A stretch of DNA of 64,000 bases from Amycolatopsis sp. NBRC 101858 (GTDB lineage Bacteria; Actinomycetota; Actinomycetes; Mycobacteriales; Pseudonocardiaceae): positions 1,566,681 to 1,630,680 of the forward strand of contig NZ_BSTD01000001.1 in assembly GCF_030269325.1 (NCBI RefSeq), given 5' to 3'. The position numbers and the translations under genes were made by a program. The first letter of the stretch is position 1; each line of letters opens with the position of its first letter. The notes beneath the pieces were generated by a model. The model was given only the letters and a program-made list of their open reading frames with translations. It was not told where the DNA came from and ran no database searches. Of this stretch, positions 18,932-26,367 are shown in pieces.

Positions 18932-19138
18932 TTACGAGACCTTCCGCACCTCGGCGGCCTGGCTCCGCCCGTCACGCCCGGACTGGACTTCGAACTCGAC
19001 GCGGTCACCTTCGTCCAAAGTGCGGAATCCGTCGGCCTGAATGGCCGAATAGTGGACGAACACGTCCGGTCCTTCGGTGGATTCGATGAACCCGTAGCCC
19101 TTTTCCGAGTTGAACCATTTGACGGTGCCGACAGCCAC
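18932..19138 (-). CDS. cspA: cold shock protein
   Basis: 68-residue single cold-shock domain that binds single-stranded RNA/DNA and melts RNA structure. RNP1 is KGYGFIES and RNP2 [22 protein letters not shown] is the canonical N-terminus. GTG at 19138 is chosen because a strong GGGAGGG site lies five bases upstream; further in-frame starts would add non-family residues. Monocistronic; the kinase gene lies downstream on the same strand but has its own start signal. Confidence 0.95.
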   Translation of the reverse strand: MAVGTVKWFNSEKGYGFIESTEGPDVFVHYSAIQADGFRTLDEGDRVEFEVQSGRDGRSQAAEVRKVS

Positions 19139-19250
19139 GGCGCCCTCCCTCAGCACAAAGGATCCGCTGGCCCGAGCGGATGCCAGCGGCGGAAGTGTCA
19201 ATCACGCTACCGGAATTATTCCCCTCGGCAATGGGCAATTCGTCTGAAGA

Positions 19251-19874
19251 TCACATCGAAGAAAGGCGGCTGTTGCGCGCTTGCACGAGCACCGTCCCGG
19301 GCCCCGCGAAGTCGACCGCGAGCCCTTCGCCCGTGCGCAGTGACTGGGGCCCGCCGGGATCGAGCGCTCGCAGCCGGCACTGGACGGTGTCGGGGTAGGC
19401 CAGCAGGTAGTCCGGCCGCACGGTGACCAGCTCGCCCTTGCCGAGCTCGAACGCGTCGACCGGGCCGGGCGCGGCCAGCACGAGCGGCCCGGCCCCGCTG
19501 TAGTGCTCGAGGAACCCGGAGTCGGCGCCGAAGAGCTGCTGCAGCGGCACCCAGTTCGGGTCGTGCCGGACCGACGACGGCCGCACCAGCACGGCCTCGC
19601 GGTGCACCGACCAGCCGGTGCCGCCGCCGAGTTCGAGCGGGTAGACGTCCCCGGGGCGCAGCGGCGCGAAGTCGATCCAGCCGCCGTCCGACGGCGCGGT
19701 GTAGACGGCCACCGTGGACTTGCCCGCGCGGACGCCGCCGCGGCCCGCCGGTGCCTCGGTGACGCCGAAGCGGCTGGCGAGCAGCGTCTCGGGCGTGGCC
19801 TGCACGGACTCGCCCGGGTCGAGCAGGACGCGGGCGACGCCGAACCCGGGGGTGTGCCGGGTCTGGACGCGCAT
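19251..19874 (-). CDS. AIM24 family protein (second gene of pair)
   Basis: 207 residues, start ATG overlapping the stop of the upstream AIM24 gene by one base (TGATG), so the two are co-translated. Family blocks: TRHTPGFGVARVLLDPGES, a central YTAPSDGGWIDFAP and LRPGDVYPLELGGG, and a late YLLAYPDTVQCRL plus GEGLAVDFAGPGTVLVQARN. AIM24/TIGR00266 proteins fold as beta-rich trimers; bacterial function is unknown. Compared with its neighbour it has lost the glycine/methionine-rich central loop, so the pair may form a hetero-oligomer. Confidence 0.85.
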   Translation of the reverse strand: MRVQTRHTPGFGVARVLLDPGESVQATPETLLASRFGVTEAPAGRGGVRAGKSTVAVYTAPSDGGWIDFAPLRPGDVYPLELGGGTGWSVHREAVLVRPSSVRHDPNWVPLQQLFGADSGFLEHYSGAGPLVLAAPGPVDAFELGKGELVTVRPDYLLAYPDTVQCRLRALDPGGPQSLRTGEGLAVDFAGPGTVLVQARNSRLSSM

Positions 19875-20551
19875 CAGCGGGAGGGGACGTGCGAGACGAT
19901 CCAGCTGACCAGCGCGGACGGGTTGCGCGTCTGCGTCATGATCTGGCCGGGACCGACGAAGTCGAACACGAGGCCTTCGCCGCTCTTCATGGACTGGATG
20001 ATGCCCGTCGCGACCTTCCGGATCTGGTACTGCACGGTGTCGGCGTACGCGACGACGTGCCCGGTGTCGACGGTGACCATCTCCCCCTGCTGCAGCGTGA
20101 TGGTCTCGACCGCGCCGTAGCAGGCGACGAGCAGCTGGCCCTGGCCGGTGGCGTGCGTCAGGAACCCGCCTTCGCCGCCCATCAGGTTCTTCATCCCGCC
20201 CCACTTGGTCTCGGTCTGCACGCCGTGCGACGACGCGAGCCAGCAGCCGCGGGTGACGGCCCAGCCGGTCCGGCCGTCGAGCTGGATCACCTGGATGTCG
20301 CCGGGCAGGTTGGCCGCGACGTCGACCCAGCCGCCGTTCTGCGGTGCGGTGAAGGTGGAGATGAAGAAGGACTCGCCGGAGAGGAACGCGCGGCCGAGGC
20401 CCTTCATGATCCCGCCCTGGGACTGCGACTGGACCTGCACGCCGTAGCTGGTGGCCATCATCGCGCCGGACTCGACCTGGCACGGCTCACCCGGCGCCAG
20501 CATCAGCCGGGCGACGGCGAACGAGGGCTGTTGACGGACTCCGACCTGCAT
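19874..20551 (-). CDS. AIM24 family protein (first gene of pair)
   Basis: 225 residues, ATG preceded by GGGGAG. Shows the full TIGR00266/AIM24 pattern: FAVARLMLAPGEPCQVESGA near the N-terminus, GGIMKGLGRAFLSGESFF, TFTAPQNGGWVDVAAN, and the end YADTVQYQIRKV, MKSGEGLVFDFVGPG, IMTQTRNPSALVSWI. These proteins are annotated as 'mitochondrial biogenesis AIM24' by homology only; in bacteria the role is unknown. First gene of a two-gene operon with a paralogue, divergent from moeA with 73 bases between the starts, which include a CTCTCG-N5-CGAGAG dyad (20572-20588). Confidence 0.9.
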   Translation of the reverse strand: MQVGVRQQPSFAVARLMLAPGEPCQVESGAMMATSYGVQVQSQSQGGIMKGLGRAFLSGESFFISTFTAPQNGGWVDVAANLPGDIQVIQLDGRTGWAVTRGCWLASSHGVQTETKWGGMKNLMGGEGGFLTHATGQGQLLVACYGAVETITLQQGEMVTVDTGHVVAYADTVQYQIRKVATGIIQSMKSGEGLVFDFVGPGQIMTQTRNPSALVSWIVSHVPSR

Positions 20552-20624
20552 GCGTGCTCCCCTGTGGCGTGCTCTCGAACGACGAGAGTCTTGCATGCCC
20601 TGCACGGGGGTGGAGGATGGTCCG

Positions 20625-21818
20625 GTGATCTCCGTCGACGACTACCGCGACCGGGTTGCCGCGCTCCTGGGCACCTCCCCCGCGACCGCCCTGCCCCTCG
20701 CCGCCGCGGCCGGCCTCGTCCTGGCCGAGGACGTGCGGGCCGGCGTTTCCCTCCCGCCCTTCGACAACTCGGCGATGGACGGCTACGCGGTCCGCGCCGC
20801 CGACGTCGCCGAAGTCCCGGTGACCCTCCCGGTGGCCGACGACATCCCGGCGGGCCGCGTCGACGTCGGGACGCTGAAGCCGGGCACCGCGCACCGGATC
20901 ATGACCGGCGCCCCGCTGCCACCCGGCGCGGACGCCGTCGTGATGGTCGAAGACACCGACGGCGGCACCGAGACCGTGACGATCTCCGCCGGGGCCAAGG
21001 AAGGCGCGCACATCCGGCACTCCGGCGAGGACGTCCTCGAAGGCACCACCGCCCTGCACGCCGGGACGGTGCTGGGCCACTCGCAGCTGGGCCTGGCGGC
21101 CGCGGTCGGGCTCGCCGAGGTGCTGGTGCACCGGCCGCTGCGGGTGCTGATCGCCTCGACCGGCACCGAGCTGATCGACGCGCCGGCGCCGCTGCGGCAC
21201 GGCCAGATCTACGAGTCCAACAGCGTGATGCTCGCCGCGGCGGTCCGCGAGCTCGGCTGCGAGGTCGAGGTGGTCCGCAGCGTCGTCGACGACGTCGAGG
21301 AGTTCCGCAAGGTCATCGAGCCGAAGCTGGCCGACGCCGACCTGCTGGTCACTTCCGGCGGGGTCAGCGCGGGCGCGTACGAAGTGGTGAAGGACGCGCT
21401 GACCGGCCAGGGCGTCGAGTTCGCGAAGATCGCGATGCAGCCGGGCGGGCCGCAGGGCTGCGGGCGCTGGCAAGGCGTGCCGGTGGTGACCCTGCCCGGC
21501 AACCCCGTCAGCGTGCTCGTGTCGTTCGAGGCGTTCCTGCGCCCGGCGCTGCTGACGGCGATGGGCCACACCGACGTCGCGCGCCGGCGGGTGCGGGCCC
21601 GGCTGACCGAGGCGATGTCCTCGCCGGGCGGACGCCGTCAGTACCGCCGGGGCGTGTTCACGCCGTCCGACCGGGAGGTCACCGGGGTCGTCGGGCCGCG
21701 CGGCGGGCCCGGCTCGCACCTGCTGGCCGCGTTCACGCAGGCCAACTGCCTGATCGTGCTGCCCGAGGACGTCACATCGGCAGCGGAAGGCCAGGAAGTG
21801 GACGTCCTGCTCCTCTGA
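20625..21818 (+). CDS. moeA: molybdopterin molybdotransferase MoeA
   Basis: 397 residues. Inserts molybdate into adenylylated molybdopterin. Seen: PPFDNSAMDGYAVRAAD, HRIMTGAPLPPGADAVVMVE, ASTGTELIDAP, YESNSVMLAAAVRELG, LLVTSGGVSAGAYEVVK and VTLPGNPVSVLVSFEAFLRP, all in family order. GTG at 20625 is chosen for the GGAGG eight bases upstream. The last 47 bases overlap the end of the convergent MFS gene, an unusually long tail-to-tail overlap. Confidence 0.96.
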   Translation: MISVDDYRDRVAALLGTSPATALPLAAAAGLVLAEDVRAGVSLPPFDNSAMDGYAVRAADVAEVPVTLPVADDIPAGRVDVGTLKPGTAHRIMTGAPLPPGADAVVMVEDTDGGTETVTISAGAKEGAHIRHSGEDVLEGTTALHAGTVLGHSQLGLAAAVGLAEVLVHRPLRVLIASTGTELIDAPAPLRHGQIYESNSVMLAAAVRELGCEVEVVRSVVDDVEEFRKVIEPKLADADLLVTSGGVSAGAYEVVKDALTGQGVEFAKIAMQPGGPQGCGRWQGVPVVTLPGNPVSVLVSFEAFLRPALLTAMGHTDVARRRVRARLTEAMSSPGGRRQYRRGVFTPSDREVTGVVGPRGGPGSHLLAAFTQANCLIVLPEDVTSAAEGQEVDVLLL

Positions 21819-23025
21819 CCGGGAAGTCGCGCAGCTTCCGGTACGGCGCGAGCAGCGGGAGCGCCGCGATCAGCAGCACCGCGGCGACCCAGAGCGTCGC
21901 GCGGACGCCGATCGCCTCGCCCAGCGCGCCGGAAAGCACCCCGGCGAGCGGGATCGTGCCGTAGGCGACGAGGGAGGCGCTCGAGGTGATCCGGCCGAAC
22001 AGCTCGGGCGGGCAGTAGCGCTGCCGGAACGTCGCGGTCAGCACGTTCGAAGCGACGACACCCGCGCAGACGCCGAAGTCCGCGAGCACGAACAGCACCA
22101 GGCCGGCGCCCGGACCGGCGAGCGGGCCGAGCAGCATCATCGGCGCGGCGAAGACCTCGCAGAGCAGGAACGCCCGCGCGGCGCCGAAGCGCGCGCCGAG
22201 CCGTCCGGCCAGCGCCGCCCCCAGCACCCCGCCCGCCGCGGCCAGCGCCAGGACCAGGCCGACGAGGCCGGGCCCGGCGCCGAGCGTGCGGGACAGGAAG
22301 ACGATCTGGATGGACGTGTACCCGGTCAGCGCGAGGTTCGAGGCGGCGGCGAAGGCCATCATCGACCGCAGGTACCGGTCACCGGCGACGAACCGCAGCC
22401 CTTCGGCGATCTGGCTGCGCAGCGGCGTGCGCTCGGCCGGGACGACGGTCTCGCGCACCCGGATCGCCCGGACGCACAGCACGGAGATCCCGAAGCTGAC
22501 CGCGTCCGCGAGGATCCCGCTGACCGGGCCGAACGCCTGCGCCAGCAGCCCGGCCAGGCCCGGCCCCGCGACCTGCGTCGCGGACTCGCTGCCCTGGATC
22601 TTCGCGTTGGCGCCCAGGAGTTCGTCCTGGCCCACCAGGGCCGGGAGGTACGCGCGGTAGGCGAGGCTGAAGAAGACCTTGGCGGTGCCGCCGAGCAGGG
22701 CCGCGCCCAGCAGGTACGGCATCGTCAACGCGCCGAAGGCCGCCGCGACCGGGACACTGGCGAACACCGCCATCGAGACCGTGTTGCAGACCAGCATCAC
22801 CGGCCGCTTCGGCAGCCGGTCGACCCACGCGCCGGCGGGCAGCCCGACCAGCAGCCACGGCAGCCACGCGACGGCGGTCAGCACGCCGACCTGGAACGTG
22901 CTCGCCTGCAGGGTGAGCACCGCGACCAGCGGCAACGCCGTGCTCGCGACCATGCTGCCGAGCATGCTCGTGGTCTCGCCGGTCCAGAGCAGCCGGAAGT
23001 CCCTGTTCCCCCAGAGCCCCTTCAC
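21772..23025 (-). CDS. MFS exporter (MFS_3-like)
   Basis: 417 residues with about 12 membrane segments. Begins WGNRDFRLLWTGETTSMLGS, the hallmark of the major-facilitator efflux group containing macrolide and enterobactin exporters; a PAGAWVDRLPKRPVMLV loop follows segment 2. GTG start overlaps the stop of the upstream ArsR-type regulator by four bases (GTGA), so the regulator and pump form one operon, presumably drug- or metabolite-inducible. Its 3' end overlaps moeA by 47 bases. Confidence 0.9.
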   Translation of the reverse strand: MKGLWGNRDFRLLWTGETTSMLGSMVASTALPLVAVLTLQASTFQVGVLTAVAWLPWLLVGLPAGAWVDRLPKRPVMLVCNTVSMAVFASVPVAAAFGALTMPYLLGAALLGGTAKVFFSLAYRAYLPALVGQDELLGANAKIQGSESATQVAGPGLAGLLAQAFGPVSGILADAVSFGISVLCVRAIRVRETVVPAERTPLRSQIAEGLRFVAGDRYLRSMMAFAAASNLALTGYTSIQIVFLSRTLGAGPGLVGLVLALAAAGGVLGAALAGRLGARFGAARAFLLCEVFAAPMMLLGPLAGPGAGLVLFVLADFGVCAGVVASNVLTATFRQRYCPPELFGRITSSASLVAYGTIPLAGVLSGALGEAIGVRATLWVAAVLLIAALPLLAPYRKLRDFPVRGAGRPLPGLPLPM

Positions 23026-23582
23026 GGCTTGCCCAACGATACCCGCGCGGCGAAGAAGACCGGACGGCGCTCGACGCCGTCACCCGGTTCGGTGCGGTTC
23101 TCGAACTCGGTGAGCAGCAGGAGGATCCGCTCGTTCAGCTCTTCGAGCTCGGCGACCGAGAGCCGCATCCAGGTGTCGGTGCTGAACGCCGAGCCGCGCC
23201 ACGGCTCGGGGTAGGTCTCGCGGTTCGCGATCCAGTCGCGGGCGATCGCCATCTGGTGGTCGAGGGTGAGGATCTCGGCCGCTTCGGCGACCGGGTCGTC
23301 CGGGAAGTCCGCGGCCGCCCACCGGAGGGTCTTCGCGGACCGCTTCCACCAGCGTTCCCGCTGGTCACGGGCCAGTTCGGGGGCCTCCTCGACGAGCTTG
23401 GCCGCGGCCAGCACCTTCATGTGGTGGCTGATGTTGCCGACCGCCTGATCGGTCTTGCCCGCCAGCATCGACGCCGTGGCCGGGCCGTCCAGGTGGAGCA
23501 GTTCCATCAGCCGCCGCCGCAGCGGGTGCGACACCGCCGCCAGCACCTTCGAATCCCGGATGTCCCGGACGTCATCGCTCAT
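23022..23582 (-). CDS. ArsR-like winged-helix regulator of the MFS pump
   Basis: 186 residues. The winged helix spans about residues 10-80: LAAVSHPLRRRLMELLHLDG, then TASMLAGKTDQAVGNISHHM as the recognition region. The C-terminal half (WRGSAFSTDTWMRLSVAEL and ELNERILLLLTEF) is longer than classical metal-sensing ArsR and has no CxC metal site, so the inducer is probably an organic molecule. Co-transcribed with and overlapping the MFS gene. The upstream symmetric operator (23587-23630) begins within five bases of the start codon, a clear sign of autorepression. Confidence 0.88.
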   Translation of the reverse strand: MSDDVRDIRDSKVLAAVSHPLRRRLMELLHLDGPATASMLAGKTDQAVGNISHHMKVLAAAKLVEEAPELARDQRERWWKRSAKTLRWAAADFPDDPVAEAAEILTLDHQMAIARDWIANRETYPEPWRGSAFSTDTWMRLSVAELEELNERILLLLTEFENRTEPGDGVERRPVFFAARVSLGKP

Positions 23583-23586
23583 GACA

Positions 23587-23630
23587 CACAAGAGTAGTTG
23601 CACAAGAACTCTTGTGCAATGGCTCTTGTG
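23587..23630. promoter_or_regulatory. symmetric double operator of the ArsR/MFS operon
   Basis: Inner perfect palindrome with arms TTGCACAAGA (23598-23607) and TCTTGTGCAA (23610-23619). Outer half-sites CACAAGAG (23587-23594) and CTCTTGTG (23623-23630) are symmetric about the same centre (23608.5). Four half-sites share the ACAAGA core, fitting two regulator dimers. It lies between the regulator start and the divergent membrane-protein gene. Confidence 0.8.
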
Positions 23631-23642
23631 GAACCGCTCGCG

Positions 23643-23648
23643 TAAGCT
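23643..23648 (+). promoter_or_regulatory. -10 box for leaderless GlsB-like gene
   Basis: TAAGCT, six bases, then ATG at 23655. It lies 12 bases beyond the double operator, so the regulator may affect this gene too. Confidence 0.5.
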
Positions 23649-23654
23649 CGCGCC

Positions 23655-23939
23655 ATGGGTTTCGTGGCTTGGGTGATCTTCGGCGCGATCGTCGGCTGGG
23701 CGGCGAACCTCGTCGTCGGCGGCCGGGACCGGCACCGGCAGGGCTGCCTGGTCAGCGTGCTCGTCGGCGTGGTCGGCGCGGCGCTCGGCGGGCTGGTCTA
23801 CCGGCTCGCGACCGGCCAGTCGAAGACGTTCGACTTCGACTTCCCGAGCTTCGGCGTGGCCGTCCTCGGCGCCGTCGTGCTGCTGGCGATCCTGCGGCTC
23901 GTGAACGGTCTCGGCCGTCGACCGAGTGACCGTTCGTAA
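23655..23939 (+). CDS. GlsB/YeaQ/YmgE-family small membrane protein
   Basis: 94 residues with three membrane segments. It opens MGFVAWVIFGAIVGWAANLV, the usual start of the 'transglycosylase-associated' stress membrane protein family; GCLVSVLVGVVGAALGGLVY is the second segment. The third segment (FGVAVLGAVVLLAILRLV) ends in a short basic tail. The molecular function is unknown; members are general-stress induced. The leaderless-type start lies just beside the ArsR operator, which places it in the same control region. Confidence 0.88.
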   Translation: MGFVAWVIFGAIVGWAANLVVGGRDRHRQGCLVSVLVGVVGAALGGLVYRLATGQSKTFDFDFPSFGVAVLGAVVLLAILRLVNGLGRRPSDRS

Positions 23940-23978
23940 CTTTTGCCGGACGAATCGTGATCGATGCCGCTCCGGCGG

Positions 23979-24191
23979 CTAAAATGCTTCCTCACGCGCA
24001 TCGCCCGGTGGCCGGGTGCCTGCGCCGTCGGGGGGCGCAGGCACCCGGCCGCGTTTCTTCGCCTCGATGACCACGTCGACGGCGTACTCCGGGTCCACCA
24101 GGCGCGGCACCGGTACGTCTTCGATCTCCCGGCACCACGCGCCCAGAAGCTCGTCGAGGCGGGCTTCGGCAGGATCGCGGTGCTCGGTCAT
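23979..24191 (-). CDS. small acidic protein of unknown function
   Basis: 70 residues, ATG preceded by a GGGGGG run three bases upstream. Begins MTEHRDPAEARLDELLGAW, then REIEDVPVPRLVDPEYAVDV. No family recognised. Its last 20 codons contain a perfect 17-bp inverted repeat that looks like a transcription terminator for the convergent gene, so the C-terminal part may be constrained by RNA structure rather than protein. A real gene is likely but not certain. Confidence 0.5.
   Translation of the reverse strand: MTEHRDPAEARLDELLGAWCREIEDVPVPRLVDPEYAVDVVIEAKKRGRVPAPPDGAGTRPPGDAREEAF
24010..24050. terminator. strong hairpin inside the 3' end of a small gene
   Basis: Perfect 17-bp stem GGCCGGGTGCCTGCGCC (24010-24026) with complement (24034-24050), 7-base loop, followed on the plus strand by GCGTTTCTTC. 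It probably ends transcription of the GlsB-like gene (stop at 23939). Confidence 0.7.
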
Positions 24192-24439
24192 CGTCCCCCC
24201 ACAAGTCTCGCGGCAGCGCCCCGAACGGCGTCGACTACTCAGTGTTGTCGCCGAATTCGACTTTGCGTTACCGGGATGTGGCCGCTCCCACCCGCTGCGG
24301 GGACACCCTCGCGAGGGAGCCGATCAGGGGCGCACGCCGACCCTCACCTGGGGCAGCGGTAGCGTGGTGCCGCCCGTACGCGGCCGCCGGCACCCCGGCG
24401 CCGACCCGTTCTTCCGACACGAAACCAGGGGACCCGACC

Positions 24440-25165
24440 ATGAGCGGCACCCGGCCGGAGCCCGCCGGCAACCCCGTGGCCCACGCCCTCCAGCTCGCGC
24501 GCGAAACGCTGCCGCCGATGCACCCCGCCGGTCGCCCGTTCGTGGCCGGTGGCGCCGTCGCGACGCTGCTCGCGCGCCGGTTCTCCAAGCGCCTCGGCGT
24601 CCTGGGCGCGCTGACGACCGTGGCGATGGCCGCGTTCTTCCGCGAGCCGAAGCGGGTCCCGCCGCCGCGTGACGGCGTCGCGCTCGCCTCAGCCGACGGT
24701 CTCGTGTCGCTGATCGAGGAAGCCGTCCCGCCCGCCGAGCTCGGCGGGCCCGCCGAGCCGCGGATGCGCGTGTCGGTGTTCCTCTCGGTGTTCGACGTGC
24801 ACGTCCAGCGCGTGCCGGCGAACGGCGTGATCGAGCGCGTCGCCTACCGCCCCGGCAAGTTCCTCTCCGCCGACCTGGACAAGGCCAGCGACGACAACGA
24901 ACGCAACTCCGTGCTGATGCGCACCGAAGACGGCCACGAGCTCGTCGTCGTGCAGATCGCCGGGCTGGTCGCGCGCCGCATCCTCTGCGAGATCCGCGAG
25001 GGCGACAAGGTCGGCGCCGCTTCGACGTACGGCATCATCCGCTTCGGCTCGCGGGTCGACCTCTACCTCCCGCCGGGCTCGCGCGTGCTGGTCGCCAAGG
25101 GCCAGCGCACGGTCGGCGGCGAGACCGTGATCGCCGAACTCCCTGCCGCGCCTGCGAAAGGCTGA
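24440..25165 (+). CDS. psd: phosphatidylserine decarboxylase proenzyme
   Basis: 241 residues. Forms phosphatidylethanolamine from phosphatidylserine at the membrane. The short single-hydrophobic-region actinobacterial type: LARRFSKRLGVLGALTTVAM as membrane-associated part, VSVFLSVFDVHVQRVPANG as conserved core, and the self-cleavage site GIIRFGSRVDLYLP, where the Ser of FGS becomes the pyruvoyl cofactor. ATG at 24440 follows a GGGGA site. pssA starts three bases after the stop, so the two consecutive steps of PE synthesis form one operon. Confidence 0.95.
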   Translation: MSGTRPEPAGNPVAHALQLARETLPPMHPAGRPFVAGGAVATLLARRFSKRLGVLGALTTVAMAAFFREPKRVPPPRDGVALASADGLVSLIEEAVPPAELGGPAEPRMRVSVFLSVFDVHVQRVPANGVIERVAYRPGKFLSADLDKASDDNERNSVLMRTEDGHELVVVQIAGLVARRILCEIREGDKVGAASTYGIIRFGSRVDLYLPPGSRVLVAKGQRTVGGETVIAELPAAPAKG

Positions 25166-25168
25166 TCG

Positions 25169-26122
25169 ATGGTCCGCGTGACCACCCCCGGCGTCCGGCT
25201 GCTGCCGAACGCCATCACCGTCCTCGCGCTGTGCGCGGGCCTGTCGGCCGTGCAGTTCGCGCTGACCAAGAACTACGCGATGGCGATCGCCTCGATCGGC
25301 ATCGCGGCGGTGCTCGACAGCCTGGACGGCCGGATCGCCCGCCTGCTCGACGCGACGTCGAAGATGGGCGCGGAGCTGGACTCGCTGTCCGACGGCATCT
25401 CGTTCGGCGTGGCGCCGGCGCTGGTCATCTACGTGTGGCAGACCGGCGCGGACCGGATCGGCTGGGTGGCGTCGCTGATCTTCGCCGTCTGCATGATCCT
25501 GCGGCTGGCCCGGTTCAACACGCTGCTGGACGACACCGAGCAGCCGCCGTACGCGAGCGAGTTCTTCGTCGGCGTCCCGGCGCCCGCGGGTGGGCTGCTG
25601 GCGATGCTGCCGCTGGTGGCGGAGCTGCAGTGGGGCCACGGCTGGTGGTCTTCGCAGTACGTCGTGTGGGCGTGGACGGTCGCCATCGCGGCGCTGCTGA
25701 TCAGCCGCATCCCGACGCTGTCGCTGAAGACGGTCAAGGCGCCGGCCAAGGCGATCGCGCCGCTGCTGCTCGGCGTCGCCCTGCTGGCCGCGGCGATCAT
25801 CCAGTTCCCGCTGGTCGCGCTGATCGCGGCGATGATCCTGTACCTGGCGCACATCCCGTACTCGGTCTACCGGCACCGCTGGCTGGCCGCGCACCCGGAG
25901 GCCTGGACGGTCCCGCCGCGCGAGCGCCGCGCGATCCGCCGGGCCCGCTCCCCGCGCCGCCTGGGCCTGCGTCCCCCGCTGCGCCGCCGGGTCGCGGGCG
26001 CGGCGATGCGCGCGGTCCGCCTCCCCCGCACCGGCGAGACCGTGCGCACCCCCCGAGGCAGCGAAAACGGCCAAGGCCCGCGCCGCCGCTCGTGGCGCCA
26101 GATCGGCCTCCGCCGCAAGTAA
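25169..26122 (+). CDS. pssA: CDP-diacylglycerol-serine O-phosphatidyltransferase
   Basis: 317 residues, integral membrane. Makes phosphatidylserine, the substrate of the upstream Psd. The CDP-alcohol phosphotransferase motif is intact: DSLDGRIARLL, then GAELDSLSDGISFG (D-x2-DG-x2-AR-x8-G-x3-D-x3-D). About seven to eight membrane segments. The last roughly 65 residues are an arginine-rich cytoplasmic tail (RRAIRRARSPRRLGLR) longer than in most homologues, possibly for membrane-charge anchoring. A 21-bp repeat array begins three bases after the stop. Confidence 0.95.
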   Translation: MVRVTTPGVRLLPNAITVLALCAGLSAVQFALTKNYAMAIASIGIAAVLDSLDGRIARLLDATSKMGAELDSLSDGISFGVAPALVIYVWQTGADRIGWVASLIFAVCMILRLARFNTLLDDTEQPPYASEFFVGVPAPAGGLLAMLPLVAELQWGHGWWSSQYVVWAWTVAIAALLISRIPTLSLKTVKAPAKAIAPLLLGVALLAAAIIQFPLVALIAAMILYLAHIPYSVYRHRWLAAHPEAWTVPPRERRAIRRARSPRRLGLRPPLRRRVAGAAMRAVRLPRTGETVRTPRGSENGQGPRRRSWRQIGLRRK

Positions 26123-26125
26123 GCC

Positions 26126-26321
26126 GTGTCGACCCTCCAATCACGCGTGTCGACCTCCTAATCACACGAGCCGACCCTCCAGTCACGCGAGCCGACCCTC
26201 CAGTCACGCGAGCCGACCCTCTAGGTACGTGAGACGACCGTCCCGGTACGTGATTCGCCCGTGATGGAGGAGTCGACACGCGTGATCAGAGGGTCGACAC
26301 GCGTGATTGAAGGGACGACAC
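26126..26321. repeat. array of 21-bp repeats, six direct and three inverted
   Basis: Six head-to-tail 21-base units from 26126 to 26251 (for example GAGCCGACCCTCCAGTCACG at 26168 and 26189, identical copies). A 9-base gap follows, then three units in inverse orientation at 26261-26279, 26280-26300 and 26301-26321 (for example GCGTGATTGAAGGGACGACA). The two blocks can pair to form a long imperfect hairpin. It lies in the pssA-Cdc48 gap, with no coding sense of its own. Confidence 0.8.
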
Positions 26322-26354
26322 GGGTTCTCGGCTCCTGGGAAGGCGCCGGATCGC

Positions 26355-26360
26355 TAGGGT
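26355..26360 (+). promoter_or_regulatory. -10 box for leaderless Cdc48-like gene
   Basis: TAGGGT, seven bases, then GTG at 26368. No ribosome-binding site. Confidence 0.5.
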
Positions 26361-26367
26361 GAACGGC

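Noticed and set aside
26126..26321. CRISPR array
   Set aside because: Units are 21 bases without unique spacers, and the last third is inverted; no cas genes.
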